From positions 62,001-126,000 of the forward strand of contig NC_050725.1 in NCBI RefSeq assembly GCF_013402915.1: a stretch of DNA of 64,000 nt. Direction: 5' to 3'. A model generated the notes under the pieces. The model made no database searches, was not told the origin of the DNA, and was given only the letters and a program-made list of their open reading frames with translations. This document shows, piece by piece, positions 40,179-48,919 of the stretch. The number at the start of each line of letters is the position of its first letter. The stretch's first letter is position 1. The DNA is from Zygotorulaspora mrakii (Eukaryota; Ascomycota; Saccharomycetes; Saccharomycetales; Saccharomycetaceae). The position numbers were made by a program, and so were the translations under genes.

Positions 40179-40975
40179 CCTAAATTACATCTGGCGCACC
40201 ATCAATTAGGTCTTGTTCTCTGCCACTTCTGCGTTGCGCCACGCAAGGTTATAGACATATTTCAATGCAAGTTGATAATGCAGCGAACCATCGATTAGCA
40301 ACTGACTGAAGATATTCGTCCATCGTGTTTTTCGACCTCTGTTGCTCGTCTGCATGCATCATGGTCTACCTTGGTCTCACTTCGACTATTCTGATCCGTA
40401 TTGGACACTTTTAGAATGGTTCTTGAGGTTCTCACATCAATATGTGAACAGCTTGATGAAGATTTACAAAACACATAACATTAAATAACTATCTCAAATT
40501 AAATATATCATCTTTTTCCTGACTGGCTTGGCATATTTCGGCAATCTAACTGCCTGCCAAAAAAAGGAGCCTATGCCGAATAACGCTAACCGATCAAGAA
40601 AGAAGGTGTCTGGAGAACTAGAAAAGTGAGAAGTGGAAGAATATAGATAGCGTTTGTACATCAGTGTATTAGCAAGGTTATTGAGATATACACGTTGTTC
40701 ACAAGGAAGAACGAATTAAAAGGGGTAAAATAGTTAAGCAACCAAGATATTTATCCTAACTGTGCGACGTTCCGAAAATTCTCGACTTGTCGATTTTGCT
40801 GCAACAACTGTCCTGGTAAGTTACAGTCTCGAATAAAAATTGCTAGTGGGAGTTTTGGATGGTAAATTGTTAGTGTTGAAGCGCTTTCGAGTTTTCACTT
40901 TTCAAACATCTGATTTTTGGGGGTTATTTGGGATCGTAAGGTTGACTGTTGAATTTAGTACAGCTACCTTTTTCC
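40179..40975. promoter_or_regulatory. ASI2 3' flank and promoter of the PH-domain gene
   Basis: This is a 797-base intergenic region. The PH-domain frame is open from 40949 but only with a TTG; its ATG is 40976. No RNA gene or repeat is recognised. Confidence 0.45.
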
Positions 40976-43360
40976 ATGTCTCCATGCGTACATGTTAATG
41001 AGAAGCCTCCTTCTATGGAGATTGATAGATTGAAATCATCTGGGTCCAGCTCTTCCACATCCATGGGGGAAGAAGCAACTACGTCGAGTAATAATAGTGC
41101 TGATCATTCGCATCCTTTACTTACAAACCGGAACGTAGTACCCAATGTAGAGTCGAGTACTAATACAGCGACCCTTTTGCAAGAAAATAAGGTGGCAAAA
41201 AAGAGGCCGATGGAAAAGACGCCGCAAAGCTTTTCGGATGAGGGCAATGATTTCTTCAAGTATGTGGATCCAGCACCTGCGTTACCACCAACATACAAAG
41301 CAAGCAATCCTAATCGTAGAATTCGCTTTCCAATCTATGAGAACGTAGAGGGGTGTACAGAAGCTCTACCTAGGTACACATCAGCTGTTGATGAAGTTAC
41401 GGTCGTCTCAATGAAATTAGAATGGTTATCGCCTTACCAAACATCGCCGGGGCGCAATTGGCGCAATTGTCTTATGGTAATTAACTCTACACAACTGAAT
41501 TTTTATCAGATTGATGAAAGTCTGACCGCGGGAATAAAGCATTATTCCAATGGTGATACAAGGGATAACAACCATTCGCATTTTCTTTCTTTGACGGCAA
41601 AAAATGCATACCAATTCAATAAAGCCGATCAAGAGCGTATAACTTTTAATCTGAAAAAGAACAAAAAGAAATGTTTGAGCAACGATAAGATAATCAAAAG
41701 TTACTCTTTACAGTTTGCAAAGCTGGGCATCCCAACAGATTATACTAAGAGAACATTTGTCCTACGAATGCGTTGTGAGTCCGAACAGTTCCTATTGAAT
41801 TTCGCTCATGTTGATGACATGATAATGTGGACAATGTATTTGCAAGTGGGAATTGGAATTTCTCTGGATTTAACTTTGCGAGAATACCCTAATTATCGTA
41901 TAGTCCCACGGAGGAGAAGGCGTCGGAGGAGAAGAGATGCAGACGGAATATTTTCCTTTACCAACGGTCCGACCCCGCAGGGAAGATCCAATTCTACAGG
42001 TTTCATACAGATGAGCAAAATGAGTTCACATGGAACTCTCAATAGCTCTCCTAGGAACTCGCCACCTCCAAGAATGGGGCCCATCAGAAGCTCGAGTTCT
42101 GGACATCTGCAGTTTTTTGGAAAGACGCAAACTTCTCAGACGTCCAAAGGACCTTTGGCAGCATCCTCTGGCACAAACAAATCAGTAACCATTAAGCATC
42201 AGCCCGCTCTATCTTTCAAATCCAAACTTAAAGGTCTCTTCAAGGCAAAAAATGACGGAAGGCTAAACTCTCCGAAAAAAGCTGCTGTTGCTAAACTCTA
42301 CAGGCAACAGAGTGGATTAAATTGTGTGATGGAAGATGAAGAAGAAGAAAATGTGCTGAGAACAAAGTCTCTACCTGACCAAGAGTACCCATCTTTAGAT
42401 AAGGAAATTGATAAAGATTCTCAACCGTCAGTGACTATCGGAGTTCGAAAAGAGCCTCCAAAGACAATTGAAATACCATTGCCTGATTCAAACGATCACC
42501 TAAATCCCAATGCTTCGATTTCACTTCCTGCTAGTCCCGGTGAAGGGTTTTCAAAACCAGGTGTGATTTATCCCGAGCTAAGATCTGCTCATATTAACCA
42601 CAAGGAATTGGAAGAATTCAGAGAGGTTGTGCGTGAGCATAACGAAGCAGAGGAAGCCGAAATGAATCCTGCCTCCATTCCATTGGAGAAATCTTCAGCC
42701 GCGGCCGGCCATGCTGGAAACGGGGTACTACAGGATGAGCCAGAACAGGAAGAGGAGGAACACGACGGAGATGATGATGATGATGACGATGATGACGATG
42801 ATGACGAAGAGGATGACGAAGAGGATGATGAGGAGGAGGGGGGAGGTAATCAAAATGCTGCGAACTCCTTTGATCAAGGTAGATCAATATATGCTGATGA
42901 AGGGATCTTTCATGATAGTGATGATGACTACGTTTACACAAACGAGACAAGATTAAGTTATAGGAATCGTGCCTCTTCCACGACAAGTGCATTATCAAAC
43001 ACACCATATGGCAGCGATGAGGTGAAATGGTCTCCGCCAATAAAACAAATGTCCCGAAGACGGTACATAAGAGATTCTCTTAGATGTATCAAACCTCTAT
43101 CTGAGGGACATAGATGGATCGGTAAGCTGGTGTGTCGTCCAAGTAAAGCACCTCCCTTTGAGACAAGCAATAAGCCCATACCAATAGGAACCTGTTTGCA
43201 AGAATTTCAAAAACGGAAATATTTAGCATTCGAACCAACATGGGAAAATGTTGATTATAAACAAACTAAAAATCACTACCTTAAATTGTTTGTTGTGGGA
43301 CCTACTGGCTTTTGGAAGTCCGGTACAAAAATGTTTGACTCTTGGAAAGAAATGCCCTAA
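40976..43360 (+). CDS. PH-domain protein, YHR131C/YNL144C family
   Basis: The ATG at 40976 gives 794 residues (S. cerevisiae YHR131C about 850, YNL144C about 740). The order is a Ser/Asn-rich N-terminus, then a PH-like domain (about 140-310) with an inserted loop (VVSMKLEWLSPYQTSPGRNW ... LQFAKLGIPTDYTKRTFVLRMR ... MIMWTMYLQVGIGISLDL). A polybasic run RRRRRRRRRD (about 315-325), a Ser/Pro-rich linker and an extremely acidic Asp/Glu tract (about 597-625, including 13 Asp in a row) come next. The conserved C-terminal block ends LFVVGPTGFWKSGTKMFDSW. Function is unknown; the PH domain and basic patch suggest phosphoinositide or membrane binding. Confidence 0.88.
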   Translation: MSPCVHVNEKPPSMEIDRLKSSGSSSSTSMGEEATTSSNNSADHSHPLLTNRNVVPNVESSTNTATLLQENKVAKKRPMEKTPQSFSDEGNDFFKYVDPAPALPPTYKASNPNRRIRFPIYENVEGCTEALPRYTSAVDEVTVVSMKLEWLSPYQTSPGRNWRNCLMVINSTQLNFYQIDESLTAGIKHYSNGDTRDNNHSHFLSLTAKNAYQFNKADQERITFNLKKNKKKCLSNDKIIKSYSLQFAKLGIPTDYTKRTFVLRMRCESEQFLLNFAHVDDMIMWTMYLQVGIGISLDLTLREYPNYRIVPRRRRRRRRRDADGIFSFTNGPTPQGRSNSTGFIQMSKMSSHGTLNSSPRNSPPPRMGPIRSSSSGHLQFFGKTQTSQTSKGPLAASSGTNKSVTIKHQPALSFKSKLKGLFKAKNDGRLNSPKKAAVAKLYRQQSGLNCVMEDEEEENVLRTKSLPDQEYPSLDKEIDKDSQPSVTIGVRKEPPKTIEIPLPDSNDHLNPNASISLPASPGEGFSKPGVIYPELRSAHINHKELEEFREVVREHNEAEEAEMNPASIPLEKSSAAAGHAGNGVLQDEPEQEEEEHDGDDDDDDDDDDDDEEDDEEDDEEEGGGNQNAANSFDQGRSIYADEGIFHDSDDDYVYTNETRLSYRNRASSTTSALSNTPYGSDEVKWSPPIKQMSRRRYIRDSLRCIKPLSEGHRWIGKLVCRPSKAPPFETSNKPIPIGTCLQEFQKRKYLAFEPTWENVDYKQTKNHYLKLFVVGPTGFWKSGTKMFDSWKEMP

Positions 43361-43794
43361 AAGTATCGGTACCAATGCACGACCCATACTCTTAAATGAT
43401 TTTATGAAAATTTATTTATTGCATATTAACTTTTTCTTTCATATCAAAATAAAGTTGAGTAAAACTAACTCTAATCTTAAAATTTTGTAAATTATAATTA
43501 TAGTATAAAATTTTGTAAGTTATAATTATAGTATAAAATTCTAAGCTTAACTGTATACCATAAAACAAAGTCAATAAAAAGGTACCACAACACTTGGAGA
43601 GGTAAGACTGATCCTAAAAAGTCTCGAAAAATGTGTAGTAAAGGTATAGTTGTCGAGAACAAAAAATAACAAACATACTCAAGTCAAGGGTATTGCAAAG
43701 ATCCAGCTTGATGAATAAATAAAACAGTGAGAGAAATAAAACGTTAGCAAACCAATATTTGTCGTGCGGCTAGAGTCTCGACCGGTCAAAGCAT
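43361..43794. other. Convergent gap between the PH-domain gene and MFA2
   Basis: This 434-base AT-rich region holds the 3' ends of two convergent genes and a tandem duplication (43479-43534). No gene is seen. Confidence 0.5.
43479..43534 (+). repeat. 28-bp tandem duplication
   Basis: Two adjacent 28-base copies (43479-43506 and 43507-43534) differ at one base (AAATTATAA versus AAGTTATAA); a third partial copy starts at 43535. It is AT-rich and intergenic. Confidence 0.92.
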
Positions 43795-43896
43795 TCAGGA
43801 GATGACACAGATTGGACAATAATATGGGCCTATCATGTAATTATCTTTTTTTTCAGAGTTGTCTTTCTTGGTAGCTTGTACGGTAGTTGGTTGCAT
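43795..43896 (-). CDS. MFA2: MFA2-type a-factor mating pheromone precursor
   Basis: A 33-codon frame encodes a precursor starting MQPTTVQATKK, then SEKKDNY, ending in the prenylation box CVIS. The start MQP, the SEKKDNY segment before the cleavage point and a terminal CaaX box are the plan of S. cerevisiae Mfa1/Mfa2 (36 and 38 residues). Processing by analogy would be farnesylation at Cys30, removal of VIS, carboxymethylation, cleavage between Asn19 and Tyr20, and export by Ste6. That gives YMIGPYYCPIC, 11 residues against 12 (YIIKGVFWDPAC). A TATA box TATAAAAG lies on the minus strand at 44018-44025 and an alpha2-Mcm1-like operator at 44226-44256. Position beside YNL144C and a YNL146W-like gene fits MFA2 (YNL145W). 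Confidence 0.9.
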   Translation of the reverse strand: MQPTTVQATKKDNSEKKDNYMIGPYYCPICVIS

Positions 43897-44017
43897 CTTT
43901 GGATGTGAATTGAAGGATGGGACAGGGAGATAATGAGCTTCTTGTTTGAATTTTTTGATTCTGTAGTGAAAATAGAAGTTAAATCAATATCTGTGAACTC
44001 AATGGCTTTCGCTGCAC

Positions 44018-44025
44018 CTTTTATA
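44018..44025 (-). promoter_or_regulatory. TATA box of MFA2
   Basis: TATAAAAG on the minus strand, 122 bases before the MFA2 ATG, a normal distance for a yeast TATA box. Confidence 0.6.
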
Positions 44026-44225
44026 TGTTTTCTCTCTAACATCTTTGATACCATCTGGTTCCAAGAGGCGCTTTTAAACAAACTGCCCTCAAAAGGTAAA
44101 GTAAGCCACCTCTTGATTGACAATAATACGCATAAAACAATCCTGAGGTCACCTGGCTTTACAATTTGATCAATATTGTGGTAAATCGCATAGGCATTAA
44201 TCATTTCTAAGTTTCATCAAATTAT

Positions 44226-44256
44226 CATGTAATTACCAAATCGGGTAATTACAATG
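44226..44256. promoter_or_regulatory. alpha2-Mcm1-alpha2 (a-specific gene) operator
   Basis: A 31-base near-palindrome reads CATGTAATTACC, then AAATC, then GGGTAATTACAATG. The centre TTACCAAATCGGGTAA is an Mcm1 P-box-type site, flanked on both sides by alpha2 half sites (CATGTAATT and, inverted, CATTGTAATT). The length and arrangement are those of the operators that silence a-specific genes in S. cerevisiae alpha cells. It lies 330-360 bases upstream of the MFA2 ATG and about 200 bases before its TATA box. Confidence 0.85.
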
Positions 44257-44448
44257 TGTAAAGTGCTATCATATGGAAGCATCAGATATGAATAAAACAA
44301 TGCTGAGTCTTGACTACATCTCGTTAACATGCTATATTTTATGGGGTTGCATTGATTTTTATTTTCATTAGTTGGTAAAGGCAATTTATGTGTATGTGGG
44401 CAGAGCAAATCTGTTTGTTGAGATGAGGTTCTTCGACAGTTCAGGACG

Positions 44449-44574
44449 ATGGAAACAGCACCAGGAAGGCAAGTGCCAGTGAAATCAATTGAAAGTACGG
44501 AAGTCACATCTGAAAAACTGGTGAAGGAAGTCCTCAAAACACTACTCAGACGCTATTTTAAACCTGAGCGGTGA
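44449..44574 (+). CDS. Possible 41-residue small protein
   Basis: An ATG-started frame (METAPGRQVPVKSIESTEV..., ending KTLLRRYFKPER) lies between MFA2 and the YNL146W-like gene. The composition is protein-like, with a charged amphipathic C-terminal half and no low-complexity tract. S. cerevisiae has a small gene YNL146C-A in this neighbourhood on the same relative strand, but I cannot recall its sequence, so the link is only positional. It may equally be chance. Confidence 0.25.
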   Translation: METAPGRQVPVKSIESTEVTSEKLVKEVLKTLLRRYFKPER

Positions 44575-44583
44575 TACTCACCA

Positions 44584-44892
44584 CTAATCAAGGCAAAACG
44601 GCAGAACAAAGATGAAACATAGTACCACAAAAATTATTAACCTGACTGCGCTGAAAGGATTGGCAGGGTCGACATCAAACTCCAATTTGGAAATGATGGG
44701 CCCCGTCAGAGTAGTATCATGACGTAAATCTCTCAACCGCATGTGACGACGTATACGATTCTTGAATTCACCATTAATCACAGAATCCAATGGTATGATC
44801 TTATTTAGTAGAAGGGCTACAACAAATACTAAAGCAATATATCGCAGGACTGTTTTATTTACACTCAAATGAAGACTGCCAATTTTTGTCAT
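44584..44892 (-). CDS. YNL146W-like small membrane protein
   Basis: From the first ATG at 44892 the frame encodes 102 residues (MTKIGSLHLSVNKTVLRYIA...). The open frame reaches 44931 but only with TTG. There are two hydrophobic segments: about 15-34 (VLRYIALVFVVALLLNKII) and 83-101 (AVRLIIFVVLCFIFVLPFC). A charged middle (NRIRRHMRLRDLRHD) separates them. S. cerevisiae YNL146W (100 residues, ER, unknown function) has the same position next to MFA2 and the same relative strand, so orthology is inferred from place and size. Confidence 0.6.
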   Translation of the reverse strand: MTKIGSLHLSVNKTVLRYIALVFVVALLLNKIIPLDSVINGEFKNRIRRHMRLRDLRHDTTLTGPIISKLEFDVDPANPFSAVRLIIFVVLCFIFVLPFCLD

Positions 44893-45373
44893 TCCTACGA
44901 CACCACCTGATATGACAAATAATTGGGGCAAGGGATATAAAGCGTGTGAAAGTGCCCCAGTAATAGAAACTCAATGGATCGGCGAACTAAGATGTTCTGG
45001 TTATTCTCTCTTGCAACATAAAACAGTAATAACAGATGTAGCGACAACTGGGCAGTTTGGGCAGTTTTTGTAAAAAAACAGTTTTTTGAATAGCTGGTAA
45101 TCTTGCAATACGTAATTCCTAATTCTGGGTTATCAATTGGATCAACAATGAGGATTTCGGAATATGGCAAATCGATCTATTTCATCCTTCAGATTAACCA
45201 CCCGAAGTCTTTTCTCTGTGCTCTTGTATGTTAAATTGAAAGCTTCGGGAAAAAGATGAAAAAAAGAACAAAAATTAAATGAATGCGATTTTGGAAAATC
45301 TTAAATCAACAAGAATTTCACTTCTTAATGGCCGTAGCGGTTATCACTCTGTCATAAAATTCAATTGAAATAG
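44893..45373. promoter_or_regulatory. Divergent region between YNL146W-like and B-box/DUF2009-like genes
   Basis: A 481-base divergent gap. The minus frame 44895-45170 starts at TTG and is not supported. No RNA gene is seen. Confidence 0.4.
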
Positions 45374-47206
45374 ATGAGTGATTCCAAGAGATCGTTAAAA
45401 GAAATTCTGGATTCCGAGTACGTGGAAGACAGTGAGAATGAGGAAGCCGTTTTTGAAGAAAGCAATGAACCAGAGAGTGAAGGAGAACGTGATCCTAGTG
45501 TATGTAATGAATGTAGGGATATGACAACCACTACAATTTGCAATGATTGCGAGGAAAACTTCTGCCAAGTATGTTTTGAAATGATTCATAGGGGCGGTAA
45601 AAGACGTAATCACGAATATGTCAAGCTCGATAGTGATAACCATGAGAACGGCACTGCCCCTAATGAATTGCCAGACAGTCAGCAAGAACAAAAATCGAAG
45701 CATGATAAAATAAACTCTTTCGAAGCGTCCCCCGCAAATGAAGAATCAGCGGTAAATGCGAACGACAACCCAACATCGATTGATACCAAATTGTTATCAA
45801 TTCTCAATAGAAATGCATCTTTCATACCAATGCGGTTAACATTTGAAGAAAGGCATTTACTCAGGCTCTTAGAAGCAGCTTTGCAGGTGTCTGAATATAC
45901 AGACAGAGTTGATATTTTATCGTACAAGTCGAAGCCGAAGAGAATTGTTGAACAACTGAAGGAAATCTGTTCGGTTTTGTCAGGATTAGTTGTTGCTTCT
46001 AATATGAAGATCGGCCAGAAACTTTTGGAAATGAAAAACTTCAGCGACAACGCTAAATGGTTCCAAGATGTATTTGAAATTGGTAGACGTTATAAAATCA
46101 TGAACCCTGAAAGGATGAGGGATACCTATGGTAAACTTTGTTATATGGTCATGGATTCAAGACTGCCCCAAATCGAAGAGCATATGGAATTTCATCTTTA
46201 TAAACCGATCAAGACGGTTTATTCATTTTTGAATTCAAGGCCTGAAGATGGTGCTAAAGCTTTAGGCCTATTGAAGGATAAAGAAACACTTATAGCGACA
46301 TCGAGTATCTCACCCGTTGGAAAAGGGAGAACTCAAATAACCAGGTTGATCAAGCAGAAGGAAAATGCGATTGAACGTTTAGCTTCACGTTATAGCAGCA
46401 AGTATTTTTCTAAAGAGGATATTAGACAAGTTCTATACTCAATCGGTGATTACAATGGCTACATAAACATGAATAGAAGACCAATTATGAGGATGCTGGA
46501 ACGTTTGGAACTCTTTCGTCAACCAGAAATTGCTGAAAAATACTCAATTGGCATTCATTATGGTAGAGATGGTGCACGTTTAACACATGATCATGAAAAG
46601 CAATGGCATTATGCTCAGCAGTCCTTAACCTTGTGGTCATTAATCCAAAGAGAGATGGTGCGTCTTTGGTATATGGCTGATACAGATTTGTTCGATGGCA
46701 GTCAATACAAATTGGCTTCCACGGGGCATGGTCTACATCGTATCAAGCCCTGCCCTACTATCTATAAAGAGATGCATAAGATAATTTCCGAATGTAGATC
46801 GAAGACTCATACCTGGGTAGGATCTTCAGTGGTCCATCTCGGTGATGATGCTGTTCCAAACGCATTATTCTTTCTTGATAAATATACACAAGTACCAACC
46901 ATACTAATCCCATTTGATCAAACACTCATGAAAATTAATGAACTTGTCAAAGATGACCAGTTGTTGTTAGAATATATCAATAAGGACTACGGATCTGTCG
47001 AAGACTTGAAACTAACAATTTTACAGGATGCATTCGCCCATATGTTTGATGGATCAGGCGCCGACAATTTCTACATGAGTGGCTCCTGTATTGATGGAAG
47101 ACTGACATCGGCATGGAATCACTGCAATGAAATTTCAAAGAAAAAGTATTACAGCATATTTCTATTGTCGTCATTTACTGGTTTCAATGGATCAGAAGGC
47201 TTTTGA
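45374..47206 (+). CDS. B-box zinc-finger protein with DUF2009/UPF0652-like C-terminus
   Basis: The 610-residue protein begins acidic and then has a B-box-like zinc module CNECRDMTTTTICNDCEENF and CQVCFEMIHRGGKRRNHEYV (about 40-82). A Ser/Asn-rich linker and a large conserved region from about 150 to the end follow. The latter contains LWSLIQREMVRLWYMADTDL, GHGLHRIKPCP, TWVGSSVVHLGDDAVPNALF and FLDKYTQVPTILIPF, which I take to be the eukaryotic DUF2009 (UPF0652) family. Function is unknown. I know of no S. cerevisiae gene of this kind; the site corresponds to where S. cerevisiae has ARP1/YHR130C, so it may have been lost there. Confidence 0.8.
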   Translation: MSDSKRSLKEILDSEYVEDSENEEAVFEESNEPESEGERDPSVCNECRDMTTTTICNDCEENFCQVCFEMIHRGGKRRNHEYVKLDSDNHENGTAPNELPDSQQEQKSKHDKINSFEASPANEESAVNANDNPTSIDTKLLSILNRNASFIPMRLTFEERHLLRLLEAALQVSEYTDRVDILSYKSKPKRIVEQLKEICSVLSGLVVASNMKIGQKLLEMKNFSDNAKWFQDVFEIGRRYKIMNPERMRDTYGKLCYMVMDSRLPQIEEHMEFHLYKPIKTVYSFLNSRPEDGAKALGLLKDKETLIATSSISPVGKGRTQITRLIKQKENAIERLASRYSSKYFSKEDIRQVLYSIGDYNGYINMNRRPIMRMLERLELFRQPEIAEKYSIGIHYGRDGARLTHDHEKQWHYAQQSLTLWSLIQREMVRLWYMADTDLFDGSQYKLASTGHGLHRIKPCPTIYKEMHKIISECRSKTHTWVGSSVVHLGDDAVPNALFFLDKYTQVPTILIPFDQTLMKINELVKDDQLLLEYINKDYGSVEDLKLTILQDAFAHMFDGSGADNFYMSGSCIDGRLTSAWNHCNEISKKKYYSIFLLSSFTGFNGSEGF

Positions 47207-47369
47207 GTAGCTGCGTTTACTAAAAATCTAAACTGTATTGACATCGTGAGACCAACTCTGCTAAACTATATATCAGAACTGTATTTTAGTGCATTATATC
47301 TCATCTATATAGGGAAGATACATACAACGGTTATTTTTTTATCACTAGCAGCCTGTCCGCGCTCTCTCC

Positions 47370-48020
47370 TTATATACAATAATATCTGTCCCCAAAGTCA
47401 CCCAAACCAGGAACAAGGTACTTGTTCTTATCTAATCCTTTATCGATTGCACCGGTTACAATCTTGACATCGGGGAATTGAGCTCGGTAATTGTCGATAC
47501 CTTCTTTGCTACAGATCAAATTCAAGAAGTAGATTCTTTCAGGTTTAACCCCGCGCTTGATCAAAACATCTGTTGCCATCATTGCGCTACCACCCGTGGC
47601 CAACATGGGATCCAACAAGAAAACGTATCTATTCGCGATATCTTCAGGAAGCTTCTCATAGAACAACTTTGGTTGCGCTGTCTCCTCGTCCCTTTGGATT
47701 AAAATTTTACCAATCCGAACTGATCTGCAACAATCTCTCAGACCTTGTTCCATTGATTCACCAGCTCTAACGATCGACACACCGCAAATTTTACCCATAA
47801 ATGAGCACCCTTCGTACTTCTCTGCCGTGTCAGTCTCGATAGTCAAATCTTGAACCGGCAAGTGATTCAAGCCTTCTTCCACCAGTAACCTAATAATTCT
47901 GTCCGCATAAAATATGAAATTTGGTCTCGTCGTATTCTTATCTCTGATGATTGTGTACAAACCGATCAATTGATTAGTTTGTGGTAGAAGGTAAACGTTG
48001 TTGAATGGTTCCGAAGACAT
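47370..48020 (-). CDS. FUR1: FUR1, uracil phosphoribosyltransferase
   Basis: The ATG at 48020 (MSSEPFNNVYLLPQTNQLIG) gives 216 residues, exactly the S. cerevisiae Fur1 length; the frame further upstream opens only with GTG. Signature segments are IVRAGESMEQGLRDCCRSVR, the PRPP-binding loop LLDPMLATGGSAMMATDVL, and the uracil-binding tail KYLVPGLGDFGDRYYC. Fur1 converts uracil and PRPP to UMP in pyrimidine salvage and activates 5-fluorouracil and 5-fluorocytosine. It corresponds to YHR128W. Confidence 0.97.
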   Translation of the reverse strand: MSSEPFNNVYLLPQTNQLIGLYTIIRDKNTTRPNFIFYADRIIRLLVEEGLNHLPVQDLTIETDTAEKYEGCSFMGKICGVSIVRAGESMEQGLRDCCRSVRIGKILIQRDEETAQPKLFYEKLPEDIANRYVFLLDPMLATGGSAMMATDVLIKRGVKPERIYFLNLICSKEGIDNYRAQFPDVKIVTGAIDKGLDKNKYLVPGLGDFGDRYYCI

Positions 48021-48500
48021 CTTGATGGTTCCAAATGCACACTTATATAGTTTGCTGATAGAATTGGACTGTAACACTAACTACCAGAGCTTTTTAATAT
48101 CTCTTACTTTCTATCATCTTTGATCATTTTATATATAATGCGATGAGTACTGAACAGAAAATTTGTGCGTGAGGAAATCGCCGAGCTTCGCCGTCGGAAA
48201 TAGAGACTTCACATACTGAAAGCACAGCGCTACCAATGAAGAAGGACTTGCTGATAATGATGGATGAAGTGCGTTGTAGATGGCTGCTGATCAAGGAGCT
48301 GATTTCGCCGATTGTGGAACGAGGAGCAGATGTCAAAGGCTGTTCAAGCAGGAAAATGCGATTGAACTTTTATCTTAGACACGACCTTCATTCAGGTTCC
48401 GCTTGCCTCAACGCAAATTTCGTCTGTTTCCAGCTCGAACAAGAACGGCGATTAGGGTTTACATATTATACAGCAACTACAGGAATTCGAGTCTGTATGC
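48021..48500. promoter_or_regulatory. FUR1 promoter and LSM7 3' flank
   Basis: A 480-base gap. The ATG-started plus frame 48236-48574 overlaps the LSM7 coding end and resembles nothing known, so it is not called. Confidence 0.45.
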
Positions 48501-48919
48501 TCATTCTGATTCCTGAATATATATCATTTCCGAACCTTCGCACGGTCTCAAGGAGAGAAGTACGGTACCTCTGATGACGATCAGACCCAGGTTCCTCGTC
48601 TTGTCTTTCAGTATAACTGAAGGGTCCTCTGGATCTCTCAGGTTTTCCATGGTCTCATCAAGCACCAGATTCATAATTTGGTCGTAGCCCTTCAACACGC
48701 CAGTTACCATTCTACCGCCCATGAGTTTCACACACACTTTGCTATCTTTGTACTTGGCTAAGTTCAGAATAGCTTCTCTTTTGGGACCCTCAAACTTCTT
48801 TTTCTGCTGCTGTTGTGGTTGCATCTGTGGTTGAATCTGCAGGTAGAGGTCGGTCGTGGTTAGTAGATGAAACAAGTCATTGAACGCTACAAGCAGCCAT
48901 AACATACGGTATCACTCAT
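48501..48919 (-). CDS. LSM7: LSM7, Sm-like subunit of the Lsm1-7 and Lsm2-8 rings (spliced)
   Basis: Exon 1 is 48919-48908 (four codons, MSDT); the intron is 48907-48837; exon 2 is 48836-48501. The join gives 115 residues, exactly the S. cerevisiae Lsm7 length. The intron has donor GTATGT, branchpoint TACTAAC (48859-48865, minus) and acceptor TGCAG. The Sm fold is clear: KFEGPKREAILNLAKYKDSKV, then VKLMGGRMVTGVLKGYDQIMNLVLDE (Sm1) and LGLIVIRGTVLLSL (Sm2). Lsm2-8 binds U6 snRNA, and Lsm1-7 acts in mRNA decapping. S. cerevisiae LSM7 (YNL147W) also has a 5'-proximal intron. Confidence 0.95.
48837..48907 (-). other. LSM7 intron
   Basis: A 71-base intron with canonical GTATGT, TACTAAC and CAG signals read on the minus strand. 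Confidence 0.93.

Larger units (their letters stand above)
43897..44583. promoter_or_regulatory. MFA2 upstream region
   Basis: This 687-base region holds the MFA2 TATA box and mating-type operator. A minus-strand ATG frame (43833-44204) overlaps MFA2 in another frame and is judged spurious. A 41-codon plus-strand frame is listed separately at low confidence. Confidence 0.6.

Noticed and set aside
43933..44169. 78-codon ATG-started frame on the plus strand
   Set aside because: It is antisense to the MFA2 promoter, with no recognisable domain; it looks like a chance frame.
43833..44204. 123-codon ATG-started frame on the minus strand
   Set aside because: It overlaps the a-factor gene and its TATA box in a different frame, matches no family I know, and the a-factor reading has strong independent support.
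48236..48574. 112-codon ATG frame on the plus strand in the FUR1 promoter
   Set aside because: It overlaps the LSM7 coding end antisense and matches nothing known.
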